Source: an uncultured Veillonellaceae bacterium
Lineage (GTDB): Bacteria > Bacillota > Negativicutes > Veillonellales > Dialisteraceae
Length of the DNA: 64,000 bases
Assembly: GCA_927353735.1 (NCBI GenBank)
Contig: CAKMIA010000001.1
Location: 310,001 to 374,000 of the forward strand
Direction of reading: 5' to 3'
In this document: piece by piece, positions 9,249 to 18,277 of the stretch
Numbering within the stretch: the stretch's first letter is position 1
How the letters are laid out: the number at the start of each line of letters is the position of its first letter
Program-made: the position numbers and the translations under genes
The notes under the pieces: generated by a model
The model's input: the letters and a program-made list of their open reading frames with translations, nothing else
Told to the model about the DNA's origin: nothing
Database searches by the model: none

Positions 9249-10133
9249 TTATTCCGAAACCACCGGGGCCGCCGCTTTTCTGCCGCATACCGCCCGGTCA
9301 ATGCCGCCATAATCCTGAATGTAATATACGTCCTTCAGACCCCCCGCTTCAAAAAGCGCTTTCACATCCGCTGCCTGATGAATGCCCACCTCAACGGCAA
9401 GCAGTCCGCCGGGCTTCAGATACTGCACGGTCTGCTCCCCGAGAATGCGGTAGAAATCCAGACCATCCCGGCCGCCGTCCAGCGCAATCTGCGGTTCCCG
9501 CCGGACCTCCCGGTCCAGTCCCGCCAGATCCGCCGTAGGAATATAGGGAGGATTACTCAAAATCACATCAAATACTGCACCCTCCGGTACAGCATGCAGA
9601 AAATCCCCCTGATAAAAGTCCAGTCGCTTTTCCACACCGTTTTTCCCGGCATTTTCCCGGGCGACCTGGAGTGCCTCTTCGGAAATATCCACTGCCATAC
9701 CATGCGCTTCCCGGCAGTAATACAAAAAACTCACTGCCAGTGCACCGCTGCCGGTCCCCAGATCCAGCATCTCCGCTCCGGGAATGCTCCGAAAGGACTG
9801 AATGATTTTTTCCAGCCAGGCTTCCGTATCCGGCCGCGGAACAAGGACATGATCATTTACGGAAAAAGGAAGGCCCATAAATTCCTTTTCTCCGATCAGA
9901 ACAGCGGTGCAGTATCCCTGCACTCTCTGCCGGATCAATTCCCGATACTGCGCCAGCTCCTCCACATTCATGATCTGGTCATAATTGGTATACAAATAGA
10001 TTCTCGGCTTCCCGAGGACATGTCCCAGCAGAAGCTCTGCATCAAGGCGAGCTTCTTCGATACCATGTTTTTTGAAATAGTCTGTCGTCCAGCGGATCAG
10101 GCGCTGAATGGTCCAGATATCAGTTCCGCTCAT
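9249..10133 (-). CDS. prmC: Peptide chain release factor N5-glutamine methyltransferase
   Basis: PrmC methylates the glutamine of the GGQ motif of release factors using S-adenosylmethionine. The 294-residue sequence has the N-terminal helical substrate-binding domain, LVPRPDTEAWLE, the SAM loop MLDLGTGSGALAVSF and the catalytic ILSNPPYIPTADL. It overlaps the end of prfA, its substrate gene, by 14 bases. The usual acidic-Thr reading of this region (PRPxTE) is PRPDTE here, as in most PrmC proteins. Confidence 0.96.
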   Translation of the reverse strand: MSGTDIWTIQRLIRWTTDYFKKHGIEEARLDAELLLGHVLGKPRIYLYTNYDQIMNVEELAQYRELIRQRVQGYCTAVLIGEKEFMGLPFSVNDHVLVPRPDTEAWLEKIIQSFRSIPGAEMLDLGTGSGALAVSFLYYCREAHGMAVDISEEALQVARENAGKNGVEKRLDFYQGDFLHAVPEGAVFDVILSNPPYIPTADLAGLDREVRREPQIALDGGRDGLDFYRILGEQTVQYLKPGGLLAVEVGIHQAADVKALFEAGGLKDVYYIQDYGGIDRAVCGRKAAAPVVSE

Positions 10134-11205
10134 GTTCTTCTTCCTCTTTCAGCCGCGCTGCCATATCCGCTTCAATGAGCCCGTTCAGAATTTCATCCAT
10201 ATCCCCGTTCATAAACTGATCCAGTTTATAAATGGTCTGCTTTGTCCGATGATCCGTTACACGCCCCTGCGGAAAATTATACGTCCGGATTCGTTCTGAC
10301 CGATCCCCGCTTCCGACCTGCCCTCGCCGGTCTGCCGCCGTGCGGGCCTGAGATTCATACAATGCCTCTGCATACAGGCGAGAACGCAGGATCTGCAGTG
10401 CTTTATCTCTGTTCTGCCGCTGACTCCGCTCATTCTGGCAGGTAACCACCATCCCCGTAGGCAGGTGCGTAATCCGGATCGCCGATGAGGTTTTATTGAT
10501 ATGCTGGCCGCCAGCCCCGGAGGAACGATACACATCAATGCGAAGATCATCCCGGTTGATCTCCACATCCACTTCATCCGCTTCCGGCAGAATCGCTACA
10601 GTAACTGCGGAAGTATGGATGCGCCCTGCGCTCTCTGTATCCGGCACGCGCTGCACCCGATGAACGCCGCTCTCAAATTTCAGAAGGGAATAGGCATTTT
10701 TCCCCTGAATCATGCAGGTGACTTCCTTAAAGCCGCCCAGTTCCGTCGGGCTGGAATCCGTGATCTCTGCCGTCCAGCATTTTCTCTCTGCAAACTTCAG
10801 ATACATCCGGAGAAGATCCCCTGCAAATAAGGCAGCCTCTTCTCCGCCTGTCCCGGCACGGATTTCCAGAATGACATTTTTTTCATCATTCGGGTCTTTC
10901 GGCAGAAGAAGAATATGAAGCTTCCGTTCCAGTTCTTCTGCTTCTGACTCCCGCTCTTTCAGATCCTCTTTGGCCAGTTCGTGCAGTTCCTCCTGGGTAT
11001 GGTCTCCCAGAATGGACCGATCCTCCTCTGCGGCCTTCACAGTGTCTTTATATCTGCGATAGGTCATCACAGTTTCTGCCATATCCGCATGTTCTTTGGA
11101 CAGTGCTCTCCATTTGGTCTGATCAGCAATGACCGCCGGATCACTGAGTTCGATTTCCAGACTCTGAAACCGTGACTCCATCCCCTCCAGGCGATTTGTC
11201 TGCAT
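10120..11205 (-). CDS. prfA: Peptide chain release factor 1
   Basis: RF1 ends translation at UAA and UAG. The 361-residue protein has the N-terminal helical domain, the IRAGTGGEEAALFAGDL segment, the stop-codon-reading loop region (HTSAVTVAILPEAD), and the GGQ motif in SSGAGGQHINKTSSAIR. Start at 11205 is supported by AAGGGGG 7 bases upstream. It is the first confident gene of the operon that runs to glyA, and it has a long untranslated leader from the promoter near 11430. Confidence 0.97.
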   Translation of the reverse strand: MQTNRLEGMESRFQSLEIELSDPAVIADQTKWRALSKEHADMAETVMTYRRYKDTVKAAEEDRSILGDHTQEELHELAKEDLKERESEAEELERKLHILLLPKDPNDEKNVILEIRAGTGGEEAALFAGDLLRMYLKFAERKCWTAEITDSSPTELGGFKEVTCMIQGKNAYSLLKFESGVHRVQRVPDTESAGRIHTSAVTVAILPEADEVDVEINRDDLRIDVYRSSGAGGQHINKTSSAIRITHLPTGMVVTCQNERSQRQNRDKALQILRSRLYAEALYESQARTAADRRGQVGSGDRSERIRTYNFPQGRVTDHRTKQTIYKLDQFMNGDMDEILNGLIEADMAARLKEEEEHERN

Positions 11206-11465
11206 TCCATTTCCCCCTTGTGTTTTCCTGCAAGCCAGATATCCTCATACAGCCATCGGAGACACAATGCATCTGCTGCACGCCTCTGCTCCTGGCTGCT
11301 TTCGGTGCCGTCTTCCTCAATCCAATTTATTTGCCCCTGTACAGACCGGCAACCATTAATGTCTTCTGTCCATGGCATGATCCTGACGAGATCTCTGTCA
11401 GACTCTCAGGCCTCTAAAAATTCTCTTCTAGTATATCACACGGGCCGGAGCCCTGAAAAAGTGCA
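11206..11465 (-). promoter_or_regulatory. Leader and promoter region of the prfA operon
   Basis: An extended -10, TGATATACT, lies at 11430-11438 on the minus strand, with the core TATACT at 11430-11435 and a weak TTTCAG 17 bases upstream. Transcription would begin near 11423, giving a leader of about 215 bases before prfA. The leader contains an open frame from 11378 that runs 139 bases into prfA in a different frame, which I do not accept as a gene. I found no T-box, riboswitch consensus or terminator in it. Confidence 0.45.
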
Positions 11466-11497
11466 TAAAAAAACAGGGCCTGCGCCCTGTTTTTTTA
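11466..11497 (-). terminator. Terminator of rpmE
   Basis: Near-perfect hairpin AACAGGGC/GCCCTGTT with loop GCAG, flanked by A- and T-runs, overlapping the rpmE stop codon. It would work in both directions, but only rpmE on the minus strand reads into it. Confidence 0.93.
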
Positions 11498-11746
11498 GTC
11501 GGTGGTTCTGCCGTAACGTTTGTTGAACTTTTCAATACGGCCGCGAGCTTTACCGAAACGCTGCTGTCCCGTATAGAACGGATGGGACTTGCTGCTGATA
11601 TCGATGTTGATCAGCGGGTATTCATTGCCGTCTTCCCATTTCACGGTCTGGTTGGACGTTGCCGTAGAACGGGTCAGGAAGGAATAGTTAGCGCCGATAT
11701 CGCGGAACACGACAGGATGATAATCCGGATGGATTCCCTTCTTCAC
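11495..11746 (-). CDS. rpmE2: Ribosomal protein bL31, zinc-free (type B) form
   Basis: An 83-residue bL31 starting [16 protein letters not shown] and ending [12 protein letters not shown]. The type A protein has a CxxC zinc site; this one has none ([30 protein letters not shown]), so it is the zinc-independent type B form. A GTG at 11746 with GAGGTG 7 bases upstream is the preferred start; the earlier in-frame GTG overlaps the ribosome site. It has its own strong promoter and terminator. In species with both forms type B is often induced by zinc limitation; no Zur box was recognised here. Confidence 0.93.
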   Translation of the reverse strand: MKKGIHPDYHPVVFRDIGANYSFLTRSTATSNQTVKWEDGNEYPLINIDISSKSHPFYTGQQRFGKARGRIEKFNKRYGRTTD

Positions 11747-11788
11747 TGCTTGCACCTCATTTCACATACTTAAGATAATTCGTGAACA

Positions 11789-11817
11789 ATTATACCAAAA
11801 GGGGATGGAGAATGCAA
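11789..11817 (-). promoter_or_regulatory. Promoter of rpmE
   Basis: Minus-strand TTGCAT (11812-11817), 17-base spacer, TATAAT (11789-11794) with an upstream TGG extension. Transcription should begin near 11782, about 35 bases before the GTG. Confidence 0.85.
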
Positions 11818-11892
11818 GATAATATGCAGGAAATCTGCATCCCCGCCGCCGGCCGTTTCTCTGCCGGCCAATACACCGCTGCAGTCCGGCTT

Positions 11893-12225
11893 TTATTCTT
11901 TTTCTTCCATCAGGCCGCGCAGTTTTTCCATAAAGGTATGCGTATCATTATAGCCGATAATCCGTCCTTTTTCCTGTCCGTTCTTAAACAGAATAAAGGT
12001 GGGAACACCGACCAAATGGAAATTTTCCGCAAAATCCTCCATCAGATCCACATCAATGCGGAAAAACGCGACCTCTCCTGCCATGGCTTCATCTGCCTTT
12101 TCCAATACAGAGGCCATCAGCTTGCACGGCCGGCACCAGGAAGCAAAGAAGTCGAGAAGCATCCAGCCTTCTCCATTACCGATTTTTTCATCAAATTCTC
12201 TCTCGGACTGAATATCATAAATCAT
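11893..12225 (-). CDS. Thioredoxin-like protein
   Basis: A 110-residue thioredoxin fold protein with LLDFFASWCRPCKLMASVLEKA and the cis-Pro loop LVGVPTFILFKNGQEKGRIIGY. The active site is CRPC instead of the usual CGPC, which changes the redox potential and is seen in thioredoxin-like paralogues. The ATG at 12225 with AAAGGAA 8 bases upstream is preferred to longer frames that run into rng. It follows rng by 19 bases and is probably cotranscribed. Downstream, 11818-11892 has GCCGGC palindromes but no T-run, so no terminator is called. Confidence 0.85.
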   Translation of the reverse strand: MIYDIQSEREFDEKIGNGEGWMLLDFFASWCRPCKLMASVLEKADEAMAGEVAFFRIDVDLMEDFAENFHLVGVPTFILFKNGQEKGRIIGYNDTHTFMEKLRGLMEEKE

Positions 12226-12244
12226 GGCTCTGTTCCTTTCCTGT

Positions 12245-13675
12245 TTACTGCGTTCCGCCATGCGGATCGGCAAGAATCGTGAACGTCTCCCTTCGGAAAT
12301 CCGGCCGCCGGGCAATCCGGACCGACCGGAGCATGGTGCTTTTCAAATACCACTGTTCTTCCTTTGTCTCCAGAATATCCGCCACGTCCGGCTGGCATTC
12401 AATCAGAATCGGATACGGCATCCCGCCCCGGCTTTTTTCCTCCTCCAGCCTGTGATGAATCCGAAGAACGACAGAGGAGGCAGACAGCACATATCCGGAC
12501 CCCCGGCAGACGCGGCATGGTTCATAGTAATTCTGAAACAGCCGGTGTGCCGTTCTTTTTCTCGTCATCTCCACGAGTCCCAGCGCAGTCATGCCCAGCA
12601 CAACGGTTTTTACCCGGTCCCGGGCTGTTTCCCTGCGCAGAAGCGACAGGATCTCTTCTTTCTGGTCTTCGCGGTCCATATCAATGAAATCAATGAGGAT
12701 CATGCCGCCGACGCCGCGCATGCGGATCTGACGCGCCGCTTCCACAGCCGCTTCCCTGTTGATCAGAAAGGCCGCCTCTCCATGGGAAATCCCCTTGCGG
12801 TGAAAGGACCCGGAATTGACATCGATCGCCGTCAGTGCCTCTGTATAGTCAATGACCAGAGAGCCGCCCAGCGGGAGCGGCACTTCCCTCTGAAACAGCT
12901 GCTCAATCTGCTCCTCCAGCTGATACTGCCGGAAGATCGGGCCTTTCCTGTACCGAATCCGCTCTGCTCCCGGTCTGTGCTCATCGGCCATCAGATTGCT
13001 GAGCCGCCGTGCGGTTTCCTCATTATCTGTGATGATTTCATCCACATCATCAGAAAGATATTCCCGCACCGTCCGGATCGCCAGTTCACTCCGCCGGTAC
13101 AGCAGCACCGGCCCCTTTTCAATTCTGGCCCGCTTCTGAATAACAGACCACAGATCGGCCAGCCGCCGGATATCCGATACTGCATCCTCTTCCGGCGCGT
13201 TATCTGCTGCCGTACGCACAATCAGTCCCAGCCCTTCCGGGCAGTGCTTTTTAGCCGCCTGTCGAAGCATATTCCTTTTTTCTTCGGAACGGATCTTGCG
13301 CGAGATACCGATATAGGTGCTGTCGGTGAGCAGTACGGAATACCGTCCGGGGATGCTGATCTTCCCGGTGACAAGCGGGCCTTTGGTGCTGGTACTGTCC
13401 TTGACAACCTGCACCAGTACGGAACTTCCCTCTGTAGGCAGACGGCCGCCTTCCGTCAGGCAGTCATCCCTCCGCAGAAAGGCATTCCGTCCGATCCCGA
13501 GATCGACAAAGTACCCTTTGACCGCAGGCACAGCATTTTTTACAACGCCCTTATAAATCCGTCCCACCAGATCTTCCCGGTCCGTCCGTTCCGCCAGATA
13601 GTCCGTAAGGATGCCGTCCTCCTCCACGGCAAGCCGGGTCTCTTCCGGCATGACGCTGAGCAGAAAGCGTTTCAT
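12245..13675 (-). CDS. rng: Ribonuclease G/E family endoribonuclease
   Basis: RNase G/E cleaves single-stranded, 5'-monophosphorylated RNA and matures 16S rRNA 5' ends. The 476-residue protein has an S1 domain (about 35-120, with GRIYKGVVKNAVPAVKGYFVDLG), the DNase I-like catalytic core with ALTAIDVNSGSF and ILIDFIDMDRE (the metal-binding Asp residues), and the zinc-link CRVCRGSGYV near residue 410. There is no long C-terminal scaffold as in E. coli RNase E, so it is the short RNase G form. It overlaps the preceding gene by 4 bases. Confidence 0.93.
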   Translation of the reverse strand: MKRFLLSVMPEETRLAVEEDGILTDYLAERTDREDLVGRIYKGVVKNAVPAVKGYFVDLGIGRNAFLRRDDCLTEGGRLPTEGSSVLVQVVKDSTSTKGPLVTGKISIPGRYSVLLTDSTYIGISRKIRSEEKRNMLRQAAKKHCPEGLGLIVRTAADNAPEEDAVSDIRRLADLWSVIQKRARIEKGPVLLYRRSELAIRTVREYLSDDVDEIITDNEETARRLSNLMADEHRPGAERIRYRKGPIFRQYQLEEQIEQLFQREVPLPLGGSLVIDYTEALTAIDVNSGSFHRKGISHGEAAFLINREAAVEAARQIRMRGVGGMILIDFIDMDREDQKEEILSLLRRETARDRVKTVVLGMTALGLVEMTRKRTAHRLFQNYYEPCRVCRGSGYVLSASSVVLRIHHRLEEEKSRGGMPYPILIECQPDVADILETKEEQWYLKSTMLRSVRIARRPDFRRETFTILADPHGGTQ

Positions 13676-14406
13676 TTTTCCGGCTCCTGTGTCGTTGCCG
13701 GGAAAGCCGCCTCATCAAAGGGTGTCATCCGCACACCGTTTTCCCGATGATATACACCGCAGCGGCGGCATACAAATTCTCCCGGCATCCAAGGCATATG
13801 GAAGGATTCCGCCAGAATTTTCCAGATATCTTTCGGCTGAATGGACCCCGTCCGGGTACGAAGGAAGGAAAAAGTCACATACGCCCGGCCATTGTCAATC
13901 CGGACCGCCACCGGCTCCGTCAGCAGCGGCATAATATCGATTTCACGCACTTTTTTCGGAGTGACCCGCTGATACACAAAGGAATCCAGACCATTAAAGC
14001 GGGCGGTCTCTTCCTGTATCCGTGCTTCGTCCACGGTTCCGGATACAGGTCCTTCCGCCTCATAGCTGTCTTCATTCAGATAATTGATCAGCTTCGGCCA
14101 TTCCGGTGCGGCTTCCCGTATATCATGAATGCGAATTCCCTTGAGAAGCTGCGGTGCCAGCCTTTCCCGTACTTCCTCCAGAGATACGCTGTCCTCCACA
14201 CGAAGCTCCAGATAAATGAGATCGGCTACAACGCCCACGCCCAGCGCCGCATCCAATGCAATTTTCATATGCGGATTGAAACCTTCGGAAAAGACAGCCG
14301 GGATTTCTGCGCGGAGAACCGCCCGTTCCAGTGTCCTCAGAAAATCCAGATGCCCCAGAAACCGGATTTCCTCACCTTTCGTGATAGACAAAAACAGTCT
14401 TTTCAT
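13672..14406 (-). CDS. TIGR03936 family radical-SAM-associated protein (DUF2344)
   Basis: A 244-residue protein of the DUF2344/TIGR03936 family, found as a separate gene beside, or fused to, a TIGR03960 radical SAM protein. Diagnostic parts are RFLGHLDFLRTLERAVLRAEIP, FSEGFNPHMKIALDAALGVGV and LINYLNEDSYEAEG. Its function is not known; neighbourhood with RNase G is common, suggesting a role linked to RNA or ribosome maturation. The ATG at 14406 follows AAGGAG by 10 bases and lies inside the 3' end of the radical SAM gene (35-base overlap), so the two are translationally coupled. Confidence 0.88.
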   Translation of the reverse strand: MKRLFLSITKGEEIRFLGHLDFLRTLERAVLRAEIPAVFSEGFNPHMKIALDAALGVGVVADLIYLELRVEDSVSLEEVRERLAPQLLKGIRIHDIREAAPEWPKLINYLNEDSYEAEGPVSGTVDEARIQEETARFNGLDSFVYQRVTPKKVREIDIMPLLTEPVAVRIDNGRAYVTFSFLRTRTGSIQPKDIWKILAESFHMPWMPGEFVCRRCGVYHRENGVRMTPFDEAAFPATTQEPEK

Positions 14407-16270
14407 GACCTTCATTCTCCTTGTGATAATCGACAAGTACTGCCGGAAGCATCGGACACACAGCGCAGCCGTTGCAGGGATGGCGGCGGCAGTCCTCTGT
14501 CGTCACGCCACGGCCTGCCAGACGCCATTCCTTGCGAAGGAAATCCTTGGTTACGCCGCAGTGGATATGATCCCACGGCATGGCTTCATCCAGCGCCCGT
14601 TCCCGTGCTGCGTAAAAATCCGGGTCCAGTCCGCATTCTCTGAATGACTCCATCCAGCGGTCAAAATCAAAAAATTCTGTCCAGCTGTCATACGTGGCCC
14701 CATGTTTCCATACCGTTTCCAGCACATCTGACAGGCGGCGGTCGCCCCGTGCCAGGATGGCTTCAATATAGCCGGTCTTTGCATCATGATAGGCAAATTT
14801 GATATTGCGGTTGGTAAACAGGCCGCGCAGATACCGCTGTTTTCTTTCAATTTCCTCCACGGAGCACTGCCCCATCCACTGAAACGGCGTGAACGGCTTC
14901 GGTACAAAGCTGGCCACACTGACCGTAATGCGGCAGCCCCACTTGCCCGTAACGGTGTGATACAGCTGATAAATCCGGTTTGCCAGATCGGCAATTCCCG
15001 CCAGATCCTCGTCCGTTTCGGTAGGAAGCCCCATCATGAAGTACAGCTTCACTTTGCTCCAGCCGTTGCGGAAGGCATTGCCGCAGGCTTCCATGATATC
15101 CTTTTCCGTCACGTTTTTATTGATAACATCCCGGAGTCTCTGCGTTCCCGCTTCCGGCGCAAGGGTCAGTCCGCTCTTTCTCACCTGCTGCACTTTTTTT
15201 GCGATATCGATGGAAAAGCTGTCCACACGAAGCGACGGAAGGCTGACGCTCACTCTCCGGTCCCTGAAATTATCCATGAGATGATCTACCAGCTCCGGCA
15301 GACGGGAATAATCTGCCGAGGACAGCGACATGAGGGAAATTTCACTGTAGCCGGTATTTCTGATCAGCCGGTCGGCAATTTCCTGCAGATTTTCCTCTTT
15401 CTTTTCCCGTACCGGCCGGTAAATCATGCCTGCCTGACAAAAACGGCAGCCCCGGCTGCATCCGCGGAACATTTCCAGCACGGCCCGGTCATGGACGATC
15501 TCAATATGCGGAAGAATCGGCTTGTCGTCAATCACCACATGGTCCACATCCTGAATGATCCGCTTGTACACCGGCAGCGCTGCCTCATCGGCCAGAGGCC
15601 GAATGGAACGGAACCGGCCGTCCTCTTCATAGGACACTTCATACAGAGACGGTACATAGATGCCGCGAATATGAGCAGCCCGCCGGAGGAATTCTTTCCG
15701 TCCGCCCGGCCGGCCTTCCCGTTTCCACATCTTGAGCGTTTCCAGGAATTCTCCCATGGATTCTTCCGCTTCCCCGATAAAGAACAGATCAAAGAAATCT
15801 GCCACCGGTTCTGCATTGTATACACAGGGGCCGCCGGCCACCACAAGGGGATCCTCCTCCGTCCGGTCCGCCGTGCGGAGAGGAATCCCTGCCAGATGCA
15901 GCATATTCAGCACATTGGTATAGCACATTTCATAAGGCAGTGTAAAACCAAGCACATCAAAATCACGGACCGGACAGCTGGATTCCAGCGTATACAGCGG
16001 GATCTGTTTTTCCTTCATGAGCGCTTCCATATCCACCCATGGCGCATATACCCGCTCGGCCAGCGCATCGCTGCGTTTATTGATCACGCTGTAAATGATC
16101 TTCAGCCCCAGATGGCTCATGGCCACTTCATAGACATCCGGAAAGGCCAGTGCCACATGCAGATCCACACTGTCATGATCCTTGACCACGCTGTTCCACT
16201 CTCCGCCAATGTAGCGGGCCGGTTTCTGAATGTGCATCAGCCACACGGGATCAATATATACTTGTTTCAT
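14372..16270 (-). CDS. TIGR03960 family B12-binding radical SAM protein
   Basis: A 632-residue protein with an N-terminal cobalamin-binding-like domain (about 40-190), the radical SAM core at MFRGCSRGCRFCQAG (CxxxCxxC binding the 4Fe-4S cluster, near residue 274) and a C-terminal region ending in a Cys-rich tail (CRRHPCNGCAVC). The TIGR03960 family is widespread in Firmicutes and adjacent to TIGR03936 and rng, but its substrate is unknown. The start has AGGAGACCGT directly upstream. A 55-base gap separates it from rodA, with no clear terminator. Confidence 0.9.
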   Translation of the reverse strand: MKQVYIDPVWLMHIQKPARYIGGEWNSVVKDHDSVDLHVALAFPDVYEVAMSHLGLKIIYSVINKRSDALAERVYAPWVDMEALMKEKQIPLYTLESSCPVRDFDVLGFTLPYEMCYTNVLNMLHLAGIPLRTADRTEEDPLVVAGGPCVYNAEPVADFFDLFFIGEAEESMGEFLETLKMWKREGRPGGRKEFLRRAAHIRGIYVPSLYEVSYEEDGRFRSIRPLADEAALPVYKRIIQDVDHVVIDDKPILPHIEIVHDRAVLEMFRGCSRGCRFCQAGMIYRPVREKKEENLQEIADRLIRNTGYSEISLMSLSSADYSRLPELVDHLMDNFRDRRVSVSLPSLRVDSFSIDIAKKVQQVRKSGLTLAPEAGTQRLRDVINKNVTEKDIMEACGNAFRNGWSKVKLYFMMGLPTETDEDLAGIADLANRIYQLYHTVTGKWGCRITVSVASFVPKPFTPFQWMGQCSVEEIERKQRYLRGLFTNRNIKFAYHDAKTGYIEAILARGDRRLSDVLETVWKHGATYDSWTEFFDFDRWMESFRECGLDPDFYAARERALDEAMPWDHIHCGVTKDFLRKEWRLAGRGVTTEDCRRHPCNGCAVCPMLPAVLVDYHKENEGHEKTVFVYHER

Positions 16271-16325
16271 ACGGTCTCCTGTATTTCCGGCGCATACGCG
16301 CCCAATTTCTGCCGCCGCAGGGGCG

Positions 16326-17441
16326 TCAGTTAAACATAAGTTTTTTGCGCCGCAGATAAATATTCATCAGTATTCCTGCGCAAAGCATATTCACCATGAG
16401 CGCGCTTCCCCCATAACTGATAAAGGGAAGCGGAATCCCCGTGACCGGCATAATTCCCAGCGTCATTCCCACATTGATGAACACCTGAAACAGCCACATG
16501 GAGAAAATACCGCAGGCCAGCAGACTGCCGAAAGCATCGCCGGAGGAGCGGGAAATCACAATGGTGCGATACAAAAGCAGGAAATATAAAAAGAGCAGAA
16601 AAATGGCGCCCACAAATCCCAGTTCCTCCCCGATCACGGAAAAGATAAAATCCGTATGATTTTCCGGGAGGAAATTCAGCTGGCTCTGCGTCCCTTCAAA
16701 AAGCCCCTGTCCGATAAAGCCGCCGCTGCCTATGGATATTTTGGACTGGATCACATGATAGCCGGAACCGAACGGATCCACATCCGGGTCAAACAGCACA
16801 AGAATTCGTTTCTTCTGATAGTCGTGGAGCAGGAAAAACCACAGCACCGGGAACAGCGCTACCAGTGCCAGCAGCGCCTGCCGGACAATTTTCATCCGAA
16901 GTCCCGACAGGAACAGCATACCGAAGCAGATCGCCGCAAAAACAAGGCTGGTCCCCAGATCCGGCTGAATAAATACCAGAATAAATGGCGGCAGCATGAG
17001 GCCGGCCACCGGCAGCAGGCTCCGCCACGTGCGGAATCCATCCTTGTGCTCCGCCAGCATCCGGGCCAGACAGATGATCATCAGCACCTTGGCAAACTCG
17101 GAAGGCTGCAACGTAATCGGTCCGATCTGAATCCACCGCTGGGCCCCCAGCGCACTGGTCCCCACCAGACGCACCCCGAGCAGCATGATACAGTTGATGA
17201 TATACAGAGCCGGCGCCCACCGGTACAGCAGCCGGTAATCATATCTCATGAAAAACGCGGCCAGAGCAAATCCCAAAAGAAAAAATACCCCCTGCCGGGT
17301 GACAAAGTCGAACCGGCCCGCATAGGTGGGATCATTCATATGGGTGGCGCTTCCGATGATAAGAATGCCCGTCAGTGCCAGCGCCAGCAGTGTCAGAAGC
17401 AGGGTTCCATCAATTCTCCGCCAGTAATACAGAAAATGCAT
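16326..17441 (-). CDS. rodA: Rod-shape SEDS peptidoglycan glycosyltransferase RodA
   Basis: RodA polymerises lipid II during cell elongation, in complex with PBP2. The 371-residue protein has about ten membrane segments and the SEDS signatures LQPSEFAKVLMIICLA, the PDLGTSLVF Asp region, ENHTDFIFSVIGEELGFVG and the C-terminal GIPLPFISYGGSALM. An upstream in-frame ATG at 17459 lies within GGAGGAGG, so the ATG at 17441 is the real start. It begins 2 bases after the MinD-like gene and lies in one unit with mrdA, so RodA rather than FtsW. Confidence 0.93.
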   Translation of the reverse strand: MHFLYYWRRIDGTLLLTLLALALTGILIIGSATHMNDPTYAGRFDFVTRQGVFFLLGFALAAFFMRYDYRLLYRWAPALYIINCIMLLGVRLVGTSALGAQRWIQIGPITLQPSEFAKVLMIICLARMLAEHKDGFRTWRSLLPVAGLMLPPFILVFIQPDLGTSLVFAAICFGMLFLSGLRMKIVRQALLALVALFPVLWFFLLHDYQKKRILVLFDPDVDPFGSGYHVIQSKISIGSGGFIGQGLFEGTQSQLNFLPENHTDFIFSVIGEELGFVGAIFLLFLYFLLLYRTIVISRSSGDAFGSLLACGIFSMWLFQVFINVGMTLGIMPVTGIPLPFISYGGSALMVNMLCAGILMNIYLRRKKLMFN

Positions 17442-17443
17442 GT

Positions 17444-18277
17444 CTACCTCCTCCTCCATCGCGCGGCCTTCGCCCGCTGCCGCAGAAGCAGGGAACCTGC
17501 CGGCCGGTTTTCACGTTCACAGTCCTCTTTCTTCGCCTTCTGAAGAAGCGACTGCCAACGGGACAACGGATATACCGTCCCCGTCAGGAAAGATTTCAGG
17601 GTCAGTTCCACCGCTTTTCCAAAAGCACTGTCCCGTTGATATTCCTTCAGCCGTCCCTGCTGTGCCAGACGGTTGCCCTTACTGCTGTGAGGAATCACCC
17701 CTGCGACCTGCAGTCCATCCACAGAATCTATCAGCTCTGCCAGCGAGACCCCTGCATCTGATCCGGTCTGAAAATCATTGAAAACCAGTGCCGCCCGGCC
17801 CTGTTTCCCAATACAGGCAGCGGTTTTCAGAGCGTCCCGCCGGGAAGCCCACGATGGTCCCACCACAATGAGCCAGGCATCCGCTGCTTTTTCCGCAAAC
17901 CGAATTCCTTTCCCAAGCCCTGCCGGACAGTCAATCAAAATATAGTCATACCGGTCCGCCAGATCCTCCAGCACCGTAGACAGTGCCGGCCGGGAAACAG
18001 CTTTCCAGTCTTCCTCTTCTGCTGCCGGCAAAAAATCCAGATGCGGCGCCACCGACAGAATGGAATCCTCTTCAAAACAGCGGCCCCTCGCCAGATCCCA
18101 GCTGGTATACCGGGTCTGCTTTTCCATACCAAGAGGAAGGTCCAAATTCCGAAGCCCCATGTCCCCATCCAGAAGCAGCACGGAAGCCCCCTGCCTGGCC
18201 AGAGCCAGACCGAAAGAAGCAGTGAGAAAGGTCTTTCCTACCCCGCCTTTTCCTGAAGCCAGAGCCAGACATTTCAT
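17444..18277 (-). CDS. MinD/ParA-like deviant Walker ATPase
   Basis: A 277-residue P-loop ATPase of the MinD/FlhG group: SGKGGVGKTFLTA (deviant Walker A), LLLDGDMGLRNLDLPLG, and DYILIDCPAGLGKGIRFA (switch II, where MinD has DSPAGIE). The C-terminus is a run of basic and hydrophobic residues (LLLRQRAKAARWRRR) that could be an amphipathic membrane anchor. In many bacteria minCD sits with mreBCD and mrdA; here no minC separates it from mrdA, and minE is also absent from the window. The ATG overlaps the mrdA stop by 4 bases. A positioning role is plausible but not shown. Confidence 0.8.
   Translation of the reverse strand: MKCLALASGKGGVGKTFLTASFGLALARQGASVLLLDGDMGLRNLDLPLGMEKQTRYTSWDLARGRCFEEDSILSVAPHLDFLPAAEEEDWKAVSRPALSTVLEDLADRYDYILIDCPAGLGKGIRFAEKAADAWLIVVGPSWASRRDALKTAACIGKQGRAALVFNDFQTGSDAGVSLAELIDSVDGLQVAGVIPHSSKGNRLAQQGRLKEYQRDSAFGKAVELTLKSFLTGTVYPLSRWQSLLQKAKKEDCERENRPAGSLLLRQRAKAARWRRR

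Noticed and set aside
11067..11378. Minus-strand frame of 103 codons between rpmE and prfA
   Set aside because: It overlaps prfA by 139 bases in another frame, has no ribosome site and matches no family I know; treated as leader or gene remnant.
11820..11892. Terminator after the thioredoxin-like gene
   Set aside because: GCCGGC palindromes can pair but no T-run follows on the minus strand.
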